Shown: positions 32,276-44,067, numbered from the stretch's first letter. The stretch: 64,000 nucleotides of DNA from Leguminivora glycinivorella (GCF_023078275.1 NC_062977.1:20506585-20570584), one strand, 5' to 3'. The notes: a model not told the origin generated them from the letters alone. A program made the numbers and translations.

Positions 32276-32374
32276 TGTCTTAATCCTTTGTCGAAGGCGC
32301 CGATTAAAGGTGTGATATAACTAGAATTCAGAGCTCGCAAATTTTAGAAGGATAGACTTAATAAAAATAAAATA

Positions 32375-32632
32375 AATAAAAAATAAAATAAATATTGGAG
32401 ACACCTTACACAGATCAACTTAGCCCCAAACTAAGCAAAGCTTGTACTATGGGTGCTAAGCGACGATATACATACTTAAATAGATAAATACATACTTATA
32501 TACATAGAAAACATCCATGACTCAGGAACAAATATCTGTGCTCATCACACAAATATATGCCCTTACCGGGATTCGAACCTAGGACCGCGGCTTAGCAGGC
32601 AGGGTCACTACCGACTGAGCCAGACCGATCGT
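32375..32632 (-). mobile_element. tRNA-derived SINE, uninterrupted copy
   Basis: It has head and box-B sequence at the 32,632 end (minus strand) and an A/T-rich tail near 32,375. It supplies the empty-site sequence for the MITE inside the SINE at 5.2-5.8 kb. Confidence 0.8.
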
Positions 32633-32842
32633 GGAGCTAGAACTGTAGTTCTGAGGTACTCATCATTCGCTTGCTTATCATATTACTGATTTTCGTTGGC
32701 GCAGCATATTTCTATTCTTCTTCCTGTCGGACAAATATTTCGATATCTCTCTAATCAGGGGTAATCTGATCTGATCAACAACATAAATAGATGGATAGAT
32801 AGATAATAACTTTATTCATTCCCACAACATACACGGTAGATA

Positions 32843-33080
32843 TAACCACAAAATTTAAATTTTGAAAAAACCCCAGACCGCGACATAGTGGACCGATTTT
32901 CATGAAACATAGCTAAGAACACTCCCGACTAACTCGGTTTTCAGACAAAAAAACTAAATCCAAATCGGTTCATCCGTTCGGGAGCTGCGATGCCACAGAC
33001 AGACACACACACACACAGACAGACAGACAAACAGACAGACAGACGGACAGACAGACAGGCAGAAAGACAGAAAGACAGAA

Positions 33081-33121
<41 letters not shown>

Positions 33122-33237
33122 CAGACAGACAGAACTTATAACACCCCGTCGTTTTTGCGTCGGGGGTTAAAAACAAAAGATAAAAGGCATGCATCTTAAA
33201 ATAGACGCAAAAACGACAGGGTGTTATAAGTTTGGCG

Positions 33238-33272
<35 letters not shown>

Positions 33273-33432
33273 GTGTGTATCTGTCTGTGGCATCGTAGCT
33301 CCCGAACGGATGAACCGATTTCGATTTAGTTTTTTTTTTGTTTAAAAGCTGAGTTAGTCGGGAGTGTTCTTAGCCATGTTTCATAAAAATCGGTCCACTA
33401 TGTCGCGGTCGGGGTTTTTTTCAAAATTTTTA
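32843..33432. repeat. Two copies of the microsatellite-bearing repeat, tail to tail
   Basis: Copy 1 (32,843-33,172, plus) runs from AACCACAAAATTTAAATT through a CAGACAGA tract to GCGTCGGGGGTTAAAA. Copy 2 (33,196-33,432, minus) is its inverse with a TGTCTGTC tract. About 23 bases separate them, so together they form an inverted repeat with arms of about 230-330 bases. Confidence 0.8.
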
Positions 33433-34420
33433 AAAGAAAGTAATACAAATTTTCAAAACCATGTATCGTGGCAGAGAACAGACGCTGGATCAGCGTTATG
33501 ATGCGGTAAGCCACATCATTCATTTGCACTCATTCGTCCGTTCATTCATGTAGTGTACCATTTGTGCTAATATAAAAATTGCTATCCTCTGCAGGTTTTA
33601 AGTTCGTATGGGATTCAGGTTCCTATGATCAAAAAGTCGAGACAACGCGTGGAAAAAATATCGATTATGTCATTATTTATTAACACTTATTAATTTATTA
33701 AATAATTTTAACTGATAAAAAATAGTTCATTTGTAATAAATGGAGCAGCCTGTATCACGTACCTATGGCTGACCGGTTCTTGTTTTGCTCGGCCGGCCGG
33801 TGTCATACTGATAACGTGACGCGCTCAGTATTAAGTATGTTATTTAGGATGTAAGTATTTATCTGTAGTGCAATTATTTAGTTTCTTTTTTTTTACCTTG
33901 CGGAATGGAGTATCGAGACAAACCTTGCTGGTTTAGCGATACTTTTAAAAAAAATATTATGTAATTTGTGGTGTTTAAGTAAAATAAATAAATAATAAAT
34001 AAATAATTTCAAGAAGCCTTTTACAGGTATATTCGCTACTGATGGTGTCGACTTTCGTTTGACTTTATCCACCATTAATATTGAGCCCTCGTGGATGTCA
34101 GCTGCCATTTCGTTGGTAGGGTGAGGGATGAGGATGACAGTCGTGTGTCATGTCCATTACCCACTGAAAGAGGTCGAATTTTGGTCATGAAAACATGTTC
34201 GTTTTTAGGAGTCTCTAGTTTTCTAATTGACACAAGTTAAAATATCTTCTATTGAAAATATTTCTACTTATCGTAGTTTAATGTAGTCACACTACTAATA
34301 TATGTGTATTTGGCATGTGTGTGTATACATATATATACATTAAAACCGAAATAAATAGAGACGCCACAAGTCCTTGAACAGTAGATTACTCATATGAGAG
34401 ATAATTTCGACATAAGCAAC
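33433..34420. other. Intergenic DNA with one candidate first exon
   Basis: No gene is established. A 15-codon frame at 33,461-33,505 starts in a good context (AAAACC-ATG) and ends at a strong donor (GCG/GTAAGC); see findings. Otherwise the region holds AT-rich sequence and AAATAAATAA tracts near 33,980. Confidence 0.35.
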
Positions 34421-34778
34421 AGTGACCTGGGTGGCCGAGAGGATACAGGCATCTGCCGCGATAGCAGAGTACGCTGGATCGATCTTATCTTATCTTATCG
34501 TCCGGCCTCGTACATCGCTGGTTGTGTGGTGCAGTTAGTAACTCACAAATGTTCCGAGCGTTTAGCGATAACTAATTTTGTAATGAGTTTCTACCCACTA
34601 GATTTATTTAAAATAAAATAAAAACTTTTTTGTGTAATGTGTACACTGTATGCTTAATCTTAGTTTTGTGAAATGTAAATTTTCTCATGTAAGTGAATTA
34701 TGTAATTTTTTATGAGAAATAAAGTTCTTTAAACCTATTCCAGCCTCAGGCACTTGAGGGCCTTGATCACTTTTTCTT
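34421..34778 (+). mobile_element. Leu/Ser-tRNA-like SINE, split by a LINE tail
   Basis: GTGACCTGGGTGGCCGAGAG starts a tRNA-like head with a box-B-like GGATCGAT. The sequence is interrupted at about 34,483-34,737 and resumes at CAGCCTCAGGCACTTGAGG. The copy at 38,737-38,835 is uninterrupted. The insert ends GAGAAATAAAGTTCTTTAAA, like the 3' end of a non-LTR element. Confidence 0.6.
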
Positions 34779-34782
34779 TCAT

Positions 34783-35212
34783 ATACACGGTGTAACATGA
34801 GGGAACCGAAAGATTTTCACTACCTATTTCTGAGGGCAAAATAAAGATAAAATGTTATATGACGTCAAGCTAATTTCGCAAAATAAAAAACAATTTTTTG
34901 TATAATTTTTTTTTTGTTTTTTGGATGTATTTTCACAAAAAAAGTAAATAATATTCATAAAACTGGCACTTAAAATAAAAATTTACATATTTTTCATCTA
35001 TCAACGAGGATAGTTAGATGTCTGATAACGGCATCATCGCCATCAAAATAGCGTTTTGTTTAGAATTAATAAGTTATTGTTATTTTTTTAATGCTTCTAA
35101 CTCTGAAAGTAGGCCAAATTCAGAAAAGTTTATATGACATTTTACTCTTCTATATAATAAGGAATACTTACGCCGTTAAAATTATTCGGTTTCCTTATGT
35201 TTCACCGTGTAT
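34783..35212. mobile_element. MITE with ATACACGGTGTAACATGAGG ends
   Basis: The left end ATACACGGTGTAACATGAGG...ACCGAA and the right end ATTCGGTTTCCTTATGTTTC...CGTGTAT are inverted over about 30 bases. The 370-base interior is AT-rich and non-coding. The 'CACGGTG' terminus is shared in spirit with the elements at 30.0 and 42.9 kb. Confidence 0.55.
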
Positions 35213-35547
35213 GTAATATATTTCTGTTTTAGTCTATAAATTTCATCAATACGAAGTTTATAGAATAGTCCCCAATCTTAATCTGTCGACTGAGGACGAT
35301 TGTGTCGCTAGCAAGTTCCGGCTTAGGCATTGTACGGTTCTATTAGTGCTGTCTCTTGTCTTACATTCAGATAGGGATGGTCATTGATTGTAGTTCACAT
35401 ATTTTTGGTGATAACCAAGTATTATTTTATACAGGATTTAGGTACATACGAATACTTCATACTAAATATCGTACCTCGATTTTTCAGCGCCACCTATTAA
35501 ATACTATCAATAAATAGACTGATGATGCCTACAATTTTTTTTAAATT

Positions 35548-35694
35548 TGGACGTATTTATGCAAAATGGAACCAATTCACAGAATGAATTATTTTGAAAA
35601 TCGATCTTTATTGCTTAAACAAAGAAGTAAACATTTTAATAAAGATTCCATGTGGGTTGGTTCTATTTTGCATAAATACGTCCATTTAATGTGT
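35548..35694. mobile_element. Small foldback MITE (TGGACGTATTTATGC ends)
   Basis: TGGACGTATTTATGCAAAAT...GGAACCAA is mirrored by TTGGTTCTATTTTGCATAAA...TACGTCCA. The loop is about 90 AT-rich bases. Confidence 0.65.
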
Positions 35695-35996
35695 ATTGAC
35701 GTGATATCATGATATTAAAATAAAGAAGCATGTCCTTTGTTCTTATAAAAAATAAAAACACACAAATATATTTGGGGAAAATATGATTTTGGCCACTTCC
35801 AGGCTGCGAAACAGCGCCATTTAGTTTTAACTTTTAAACCCAAATGACCCATACATTTCAGGGGTACGCTTTTTTGTATGGGCTTTGTCTGTCCCGTATT
35901 ATATCCTCCTTGGTGATAACTATATTATTCTACAAGAACTGACAGGAAGCTGCGCAGGACAGGGACAAGTGGCACGCTCTCGTTTCGTTACTTAAT

Positions 35997-36232
35997 TTAG
36001 TCACAGTATAATAAAGAGTACCTACTATCGTACAGTATGGCCACTCCCGCTCCCCGATGAAAGTGCCGCCCACCCCCTCTCGGTTACTTCACAGTTACCG
36101 CCTGTCAAAAACACGAACAGTCGACCTGTCATATCTCACTCATACAAGCATAGTACGCGTTCGCCTACACAAGCTTAGACTGTGTGCTAGGAACGCGCCT
36201 CTTTCATATATTTGATCGCCAGTGTCCGAGGT
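35997..36232 (-). repeat. Dispersed repeat, inverted partner of 19.7 kb
   Basis: This is the reverse complement of 19,705-19,935, running from TCACAGTATAATAAAGAGTA to GATCGCCAGTGTCCGAGG, with a few substitutions. Confidence 0.7.
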
Positions 36233-36581
36233 GTGATTTAGTTAAAGTTTACAAAATCCAAATAAAATAAAACTAAATCATTAATTAGGTTTAATCCGAT
36301 TTAGTCTAACTGAATAGTGTGACTAAATAAACAGAATTAAGGCACGTGTCAAGTTATTGGAGAGCGATTCAAATAATAAATAATTTTCCATTTAGCCATT
36401 GACGTCAGCCCACCTACACATACACATGTGTAGGTGGGCTAAGCGATTAAATAATTAAGTGTACACAATTTAGAAACATATTTCAGTGTAGATTATAATA
36501 AAAAGCAGCATTTATAAGGAAACAAATATTTTTAAGCGACCTGATCAGATATTTATACGAATAAGGAGGCCCACATCTACC

Positions 36582-36683
36582 GTCTCGCGATCGTAGCGTC
36601 GGGCCAACTGTATGGCTAAGCCGCGCCGACGCGACGCGGCGTCTTTTTCCATACAGTTGGCCCGACGCTACGCTCGCGAGACG
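36582..36683. mobile_element. GC-rich foldback MITE with about 34-bp arms
   Basis: GTCTCGCGATCGTAGCGTCG...CAACTGTATGG is mirrored by CCATACAGTTGGCCCGACGC...GCGAGAC. The loop is GC-rich (GCCGCGCCGACGCGACGCGG). Confidence 0.7.
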
Positions 36684-38734
36684 CTAGAAAGAGAGACTAT
36701 GTTTTTGCCGGTCACGAAGCATCACAATTTTTTGGCGGGAATATGTCGGAATATGGCCTCTATAGAGAATCGGATATATTGTCACGGCCGTTCATAGTCA
36801 TACGTATGCTGGTGACTGTTCCATGAGAACATATATGGCACAATTCACGAAACGCGTTCACGAAACGAAGCGCTAGTAGATATCTATCTCTATCGCGCTT
36901 GCGTATTGGCGCGACAGAGCCAGCGGCGTATGCTTTCCATGAATGCCATCTGGTCTAGTTGAATGGAGAAGTGCCATTCAAGACGAGCGTTACTTTCTAA
37001 ACAACGATGAACTTACGGTTACTTACGTGTTCGTGGTATGCACAGGGTAATCTTTAATGAAATTAAAACATTTTTTTATATAAAAATTTTAACCAGAAGC
37101 ACACCATACGGAATATTGTATTTAATAAATAGGTACTTATATACCCGCCCGCATTTCCCTTTCTTCTATTCTAAGTAAGAATCGATTAATAAGTATTAAG
37201 TATCTAAATATGTAAAAATAAATTAAATTATAATTGTTTACATACAACCTGGTTGAAAGAATTTGACGTAGGTGCTGTCATATATATTTTTAAAATGACG
37301 TACTGTTAATACCAGCGTAATGAAAATTTAATCCAATGAGTAAAAGAAAACATGAAACTCTTTTCAATTTAACCGAACTAGAATGAAATCATTTATACTC
37401 ATTCGGTTGTGTTCGTTATTTTCTTTAATAATGTGATATTATATTTTTATTTATTTTTGATGCACAAGCCATGCACCTTTACACTTTAAATGAGATTGGC
37501 TCTCCACCTGACATTATCGACTTACGCTATTTATTTTGAGCACAGTTTTACACTGGTATGGTTTTTCGTGTACGTACACGATTTTCTGTCAAAATATTTG
37601 TCAAATTTAATTGTCAACGCGGAGCGACCGGCGACACGTCTGCCTCCGATGAGCCGCTCACGGCATCTAATCGAAAGGAGAATTCTGACAGCAATCATGG
37701 CGAATGTATGGAAATTTTACGATAGTTTAAATTTAAGGTAAAATTTCTTTGTTGCCTTTGAGAGGAAAAATATAAAAAACCTCAAAACTTGTAGTCCATT
37801 TATCTGGCTTTCAGAATCACATAATGTTATAACTAGAGTACTGAATTTTTTTAACAAAGTTTACTAAACGGCGACGTCGGCGACATACGTTTTTCTCATT
37901 TTAGGTCAACTTTGTGTGGGTTTAGTTATTACACCGTTAATAATTGGAGATTGTGAATAGTCAAAAGTTGTAGACACACTCTTTAAGATAATAACTACAT
38001 TTATTTTATTTCATTTAATTTAGAAATGTGAGCAGCATTTGTTAAACGCCGAATGCACTTTTCGAGGATTTCGTACGACCCCCTCTTAATATCTTAGTAT
38101 CTAATATGCTTAATTGCTTATGCATTACTGTAAAATTCTGCCCTAAAAATTAAATAGGTACCTAGGTAGTTTGTCATAAAAATACGTTATTGATTTCGCT
38201 CGAAGCTGTTGATATACAATCTAACATACTGTTTTGCACTGTTATAATTTTCGACAGTTGTATTTGCTAAAAAGAGACAAAAAATATCAAAAATTTAAGA
38301 AGCGTTGTGTGTAATAAAGCTACTGAAACTCGCGCTTCCGATCCATTATTTTAAGATTTTTAATCAGTTTTCTTGATATTTGTAATTTAATACACTTTTT
38401 AGACACACTAATGATTTGACTATATTTGTGTTAGACTCAAAGAAAATCGATCGGCTGTTTTATTAAACCGCGGTAATGGGAGGCGATTTTTATGGTGTCG
38501 TTAATAGGTGCACTTACCTTAAAGCTGTTTATTTGTTGTGTATATGTGTTATTGTAATAATTAATACATTTATAGAGTTATCCCTGAGATAAGATCAGCT
38601 GTGGCGGCGAGATAGGGCGCTCGTTAGGGAGAGCGTCTTTCGCCACATCTGCGTGCGGACGCCGATATGAATATTACAAGGCGGCGTGGAACGCCTCGAC
38701 ACACAGTCAAGTGAATCACAGTAAGGAAAGACAA
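36684..38734. other. Intergenic DNA, no established gene
   Basis: It is mostly AT-rich and unique-looking. A frame ending ATGGCGAATGTATGGAAATT near 37,698 runs into a donor-like GTAAAA at about 37,738 and might be a first exon. Near 38,600-38,735 there is GC-richer sequence that probably belongs to the following SINE-like repeat. Confidence 0.35.
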
Positions 38735-38736
38735 CT

Positions 38737-38835
38737 GTGACCTGGGTGGCCGAGAGGGCACAGGCATCTGCCTCGATAGCAGAGTACGCTGGTTCGATGT
38801 CAGCCTCAGGAATTGGAGGCATTGGTCACTTTTTC
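38737..38835 (+). mobile_element. Leu/Ser-tRNA-like SINE, uninterrupted copy
   Basis: GTGACCTGGGTGGCCGAGAG, then GCTGGTTCGATGTC (box B), then CAGCCTCAGGAATTGGAGGC. It is colinear with the split copy at 34,421-34,778. Confidence 0.55.
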
Positions 38836-38940
38836 TTAGCGAATTCACAGAGAGATGACGAACTATACTATAAGTCTGAAGCTGATACTGAAGTTATATG
38901 AGAAACATGATTACTTTAACTATTGAAAGTTTTGTCCGGA

Positions 38941-38985
38941 TACGGAACCCTCGGTGTGCGAGTCCGACTCTCACTTGGCCGGTTT
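38941..38985 (+). repeat. 3' tail of a 'gggttccgt...cttggccgg' element
   Basis: ACGGAACCCTCGGTGTGCGA...CACTTGGCCGGTTTTTTT matches the terminus of the elements at 20,420-21,035 and 50,797-51,482. Only about 45 bases remain. Confidence 0.6.
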
Positions 38986-39150
38986 TTTTGATGTTCTCGA
39001 TTAACTACAAAAAACCAGACAGATTTACTTAGTTTTCATACACGATAGTTTTCATTTACGAGTATGAACATAGAGCTTTTTAAAGAAGTAATAAACTAAA
39101 GTTACTGTATTTGTTTTTTATCATGCAGAAACGTCTGCGAGCGATATTAC

Positions 39151-39276
39151 ATATTTTTAAATTAAAGGAAAAATGTAAAAATTCACACCTCCAGCAGGAC
39201 CTCGAACCTGCGGTCGCAGGTTCGAGTCCTGCCGGAGGTGTGAATTTTTCAATTTTTTCTTTAATTTAAAAATATA
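39151..39276. mobile_element. Palindrome centred on a tRNA T-arm-like sequence
   Basis: The right half reads CGCAGGTTCGAGTCCTGCCG then GAGGTGTGAATTTTT. The left half is its near-perfect inverse, extending into matching 'ttaaattaaag' flanks. The arms are about 60 bases and the centre is GCGGTCGC. The right half has the T-arm and 3' acceptor of a tRNA (box B GGTTCGAGTCC), but no full cloverleaf is present. Confidence 0.7.
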
Positions 39277-41048
39277 AAGTTACTGTTTTTGTATGAATTG
39301 GATGAAATATGACGAACTCTGAATTCTGAAAAAATAACTCTGAAATAAAAAAAAATAATAATTAACTAAAAAATAGCTTTAAAATCGAAACCCAGCCCCA
39401 GGCCGCACTATTTTTTCAGGTATGTCGTATATTACGTTCCCGTGATTTTTTTATAGCAACTTTTACAATCGTTCACATGGGGTACTGCAAAAAAAACTTC
39501 ATATACCTTGCCAACGTGTAATAGAGATATTAATACTCCTAGCGTATTAAAATCGCTGCAAAAATGTCCGCGATGGCATTATTTCTATCTTTGAAGAAAA
39601 AAAACAGTGCGTGGAGCCCCAAAAGAAGTGAAACTTCGTAACCTAACCTCAAAAACATTTTGTCAAGTAACCATTATGTTTTATGTGTTAAATATTTTAC
39701 ATTGTCATTTAGGTACTCAAATTATAGAAAACAAAACAAACATAAACTCATTTTGCACTCGATCTAAATATAAAAAAACACACATTCCAGCCAACTATTG
39801 CACCATTTAAAACCATTCTGTTCTGTCACTGACTGAACAAATAAGGGAATTAATGGAATGAGTGAATCGCGTTCAGCGTAACGACACTGACAGAATGTTA
39901 CGCGCTGAGTGAGCGGTATTTCAGGCAACGTAACACTGAATAAGTGTTACTCGCTATCAGTTAGAAGTCGCATTAGAAGTTTCACTCCAAAAATATGTGT
40001 GAATCCGAGACGGGCCACTAGTAACCTACTGTTACAATTTGAATGTGGCAAAGCCCAGCAAAGGGTATTCGTCGTAATAAACGGCATTGTCGTTATCCCC
40101 AAACTGCTCCAAGCCACACAAGTCACATAATAACGGTAATTTACCCCACAACGATGTTTGCGTCGTTTACCACGCGTTATTTATATTAGCCCACTGTCCG
40201 TTAAAAGGACTTAAAGCTTATTTATTCGTTTAATTTTTATTGCACGATTATACTAAGTAGGTTAATAGGCGCAATTCTAAGGCGTATCTGCCGGTCCACA
40301 GCGAGGAAAAATAAAGTGCCTTTCTTCGTTTGGCATGTAACAGCCGAAGCACACATTATTAATAAATTACTAACGTAACAGATCCTTCACTTGCCCGCAA
40401 AACGAGAAATACTTATACGCTTTATTTAACTAATACTAATGAGTGAACTAGGTACGTAAAACTCAGAAGAATGCGTGCCATCACGGCCAGTTGTTACCTC
40501 GAAGCAACTGCTAGCGGGTAGGTACTTATACTTAACACGCGACCGCGATTGAGTGACGTAAGCCTGGCCGAAGTGAGAATCAATCAATCAAGCTTCGTAG
40601 TTATCTCAATCGCTCTTCCGAATATACGCGATAAAGCCAAACCCGTTCGCCGTGGAGCACGAGCGTGACGATTGTTAATTTTGCACAAATCAACTGTGGA
40701 ATGATTTGTGGACCGATATAACTAAAGAAGATATAAGAGCGAACTCCTATCTTCTATAAATAAGTTATAGTAAATTATGCATTATCTTCAATGGCAGAAA
40801 CGCCACTACCAACTCCAATATTTAGACATAAGTTTATGTACGTAACTTGGAGTTTGTTAAACATAGACTATATGAGAAGATCATCCTTTTTAATGAACGA
40901 ACGAGCTCACTACGGACAAAGATTTTTCTTTCAAAGAAGTTCGAGCTGGGTAGCTCCGTTTACAAAAGCAAAAAAAAACCTTTTAGAAGCATTGACGCTT
41001 ATCTACAGAGTCTGTCCTGAAAGATAGCTGAAAAATAAAAACTGATAA
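39277..41048. other. Intergenic DNA, no gene recognised
   Basis: Short frames at 39,607, 39,909 and 40,791 show no domain, splice or codon signature. Around 40,480-40,800 the sequence is less AT-rich and might be an old element, but no second copy lies in this window. Confidence 0.35.
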
Positions 41049-41470
41049 GTGGGACATTTTTTTCAAAGTTGTCCACCCCACTTTTTCCTTGGAATTGGAA
41101 TTTTTATGTGATTTCCTTTCCACCTTTCCACTCAGAATCGTGAGCTCTTTCAATTGTAGTAGGAGAAACAAAGTGTCCCAAGGTTTTTTCCCCATTCCGT
41201 TACCTATTTTTCATACATTTTGTATGGCGGTAACGGAATGGAAGGTTCGAAAAAATGTATGGAAATCTTGGAACATTTTTTTCTCCTATCAGGGGGCCGA
41301 TTTTTGAGTCTCACTGTGGTCTCACGGCGGCGTTCGAAATCAGAAAACTGTCACTGAAAATAATAGGCAATTTCAACCGGTATTTTAGTGACAGTGAGAC
41401 TCAAAAATCGGCCCCCAGGATCGAAAGACCTCGCGATTCTGATTATTAATTGCGTAAAAAATACCCATGT
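41049..41470. mobile_element. Truncated foldback MITE (ttcaaagttgtccacccc family)
   Basis: It is colinear with the complete element at 62,057-62,380 from GACATTTTTTTCAAAGTTGT to about 'acccatgttacaa', but lacks the right inverted end. It is interrupted at 41,293-41,415 by a second MITE. Confidence 0.7.
41293..41415. mobile_element. MITE with GGGGCCGATTTTTGAG ends, CAG duplication
   Basis: The ends GGGGCCGATTTTTGAGTCTC and its inverse bound 123 bases. CAG lies on each side (41,290-41,292; 41,416-41,418). The element at 62,057 shows the unoccupied site (CTATCAGGATCGAAAG), so the insertion and its 3-bp duplication are directly demonstrated. Confidence 0.8.
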
Positions 41471-41596
41471 TACAATAAAGTGTTAGCGTGTAAGATTGCT
41501 TGTTATTTAAATATCAAAAGTGGGAGCATAATTGGAATTATGTCAACTAATTCCTGAAGAATTAATTCTTACATTATTACATCATTATGATTAAGT

Positions 41597-41868
41597 CACG
41601 ACCGGTCTGGCCTAGCGCGTACCGCGTAGTGACCCTGCCTGCTAAGTCGCGGTCCCGGATTCGAATCCCGGTAAGGGCATTTATTTGTGCAATGAACACA
41701 GATATTTGTTCCTGAGTCATGGATGTTTTCTATGTATATAAGTATGTATTTATCTATATAAGTAAGTATATCGTCGCCTATATAGCACCCATAGTACAAG
41801 CTTTGCTTAGTTTGGGGCTAGGTTGATATGTGTAAGGTGTCCCCCAATATTTATTCTATTTATTGAAA
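41597..41868 (+). mobile_element. tRNA-derived SINE, opposite orientation to other copies
   Basis: The head ACGACCGGTCTGGCCTAGCG, box B GATTCGAATCCC and body through 'ttgttcctgagtcatggatg' are on the plus strand. The tail ends near 41,868 in TTTATTCTATTTATTG. Confidence 0.78.
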
Positions 41869-42915
41869 TTTTCCTTTGTAACACTTGAATTTTTCACCTA
41901 CCGTATCCGGTTAACCACTGGCCCTTCAAAATAGTGTGTGAAATGACCAGCACTGCATTTTAGGTATAATTCTGGCCCGCCATCAATATCCTTCATAATT
42001 TGGCCCCCACTGAAAAAAGTTTGTCCACCACTAATTTACTTTTACCTTTAGTTGATTAGTTTCCCGCAGTTATGAACTTAGTTTCTATAAATATGAAGAC
42101 TTAACAGTCTATATATAATTTGCTTGTCTCGTTTTAAGGGAATAGTTTCAAGCCATGTTATCTAAATTGTATTTCCTACACCTGTGCTCATCTCTTCCTC
42201 TGCAATCGATCTGAACACTTAGAAGTGATGAGTTTTTTTTTCCTTCGGTAATTTGCTTATTTTTTATCATAAATCCAGATTCCTATTGATTCGATTACAA
42301 TTATGTAGTGTCTATCGATAGGAACCAGTTTTGGCAAATCAGCAATAAAAATTAAATTAAGATAATTACACGAGTAGAAAATGACTGTACATTTTTTATA
42401 ACTTATAAACTGGAAAACGTAAATAATTTACTATAATATATAAAAAGACCTCCGCGAGATAAACCCGGTGCAAAGGTGCCCATCACACTTTCTGCCTTAT
42501 CTTAGCATCGGGGAATTAATTTGACTTGTTTCGTGTTGATTCTCGTAGTAGGTACAAACACCTGTCAAAAACACTCTTGTTGACTAAACAATAATGCGTT
42601 CAATCAACAGGGGTACGAAAAAAATAACACCGCGATTTTTTCACTGATTCATACACAGTAACAGAAAATTGGCAAATAAAAAATGAATATCTCGCAAATG
42701 AACTAACAAAATAAGTACATACAGAGTTTGGACAAATGGAGAGTTATGAAAATTTGGAAATTCACAATTCCATAGCAGTATTCCTAAAACGAAGCGCGCT
42801 CCCGTGACACCTGACACGATAAAACATTTTTCGTTCCCTGCAACGTTGATGTTCCCATCGCTTTCTGTACAGACTCTACTCGAGCATATGTGAAGAAATT
42901 CAATCGTTATACACT
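41869..42915. other. Intergenic DNA, no gene established
   Basis: A minus-strand frame (42,641-42,931) ends in a hydrophobic stretch, but its N-terminus lies in a repeat terminus and it shows no recognisable domain. Nothing else is seen. Confidence 0.35.
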
Positions 42916-44067
42916 GTGTTTCACTTAACACTAAAAACCTGAAAACCGTTTGTTCAGAATCGAGAGTAGAATCGATTGAGCTATATCTTGATTGGGGTAA
43001 TATTTTTATTTAAATTAGTATTATTAGTTATTTTGTATGTGCCTATTCTATTGTATTCGTAATACAACATTGTGTATATCGCATTGCTAGAGGTTGTATA
43101 CCTTTTTCAGTATTTGGGGGTATTAATACTGGCTGGTTACTTGGATGATTTTTTTTCGCTACGAGTTTGACGTGGTTCGTCAGTTTAATCTTAATGTTTA
43201 TCATAAGTCATAATAACCTTGTCATTTTGAATATTGGGTTTAAATTTGCTTACTGCGATTACCTGTCCAATTTGAAGTTTACTGTGACAAAGCTTTAATC
43301 ATTACACTCCACAAATCATCACATACACACATCACTCTCCCGGATCACACAAACACACACTCAGAAACAAAGCGTATACCGATAGCGCCGAGTTTCTAGT
43401 AACAAACTACTACACAGGGTGGAGGGCTTTAGTCCGTAGGGCATGCTGTCGAACACCGGGTCGGCAGTATCCAATGAGGATTACCTCCACCTCTGAAAAA
43501 AAAAAAAAAAGTAGTACATTGTGCAACAAGGGGAGGAAGTTGAATATTACTAACGAGAGTAAGTTTAATCGCGACGGCTTGCCGGAGCGATTTAAAGACT
43601 CGAGTTAGTAATATTCATACTCCCCGAGTTACACATAATGTTTTTCATCACACTCGCAATGTAAAAAATGTGTAAATAGATATAAAAAAGTTAAGTACGG
43701 TAAAAAAAAATTTCATTATTCCCTTGGGAGAACGATTTTTCTATAACTCACGCTCCGCCAGCGTGCAACAGCACATTTAAAGTGCGGGTGTGATGAAAAG
43801 TGTTTTACAGTGACATCTTAGCTGTCTATTGGTAAACCTTATGTCGTTGCAGTAACGTACACAAATAAATAGTTTTATGGTTTATAATGGTAAGTTAGCA
43901 ATTATTTTATTCAGTATAGAGCTAAAAGTCAAGTAGAGCTGTACAGAAAATTACAAATTCAATTTAAAAAAAAGTAACCACCAGATTAAAAGATGAATAC
44001 TCTAGATGAGTTTAAAAAAATAAAAATCAGTTGGGGTGTCTGAGGTTTTTAGTGATACCGGAAACAC
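42916..44067. mobile_element. MITE family 'GTGTTTC...CACTAAAAACCT', copy A, with an insert
   Basis: The inverted ends share GTGTTTCxx...CACTAAAAACCT over about 26 imperfect bases. It is colinear with copy B (51,839-52,476) except for an insertion of about 500 bases at 43,298-43,799. The insert contains an A15 tract preceded by 'gaggattacctccacctctg' (like a retroposon tail) and a hairpin near 43,540-43,625 with a GACGGCTTGCCGGAGCG centre. Confidence 0.65.

Noticed and set aside
29201..33130. CRISPR-like array from regularly repeated CAGACAGA
   Set aside because: These are simple microsatellite tracts in an insect repeat family, with no spacers.
32970..33293. Long frames with Thr-Asp-Arg-Gln or Cys-Leu-Ser-Val repeats
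   Set aside because: These are translations of CAGACAGA/CTGTCTGT microsatellites, not proteins. The same applies at 20,460-20,510 and 51,360-51,440.
40791..41027. Plus-strand 78-codon frame
   Set aside because: It has no domain, no splice logic and no codon signature, and its end runs toward a MITE.
42641..42931. Minus-strand frame with hydrophobic tail, possible receptor fragment
   Set aside because: Its first codons lie in the terminal repeat of a MITE (GTGTTTCACTTAAC...), and no family pattern is visible.
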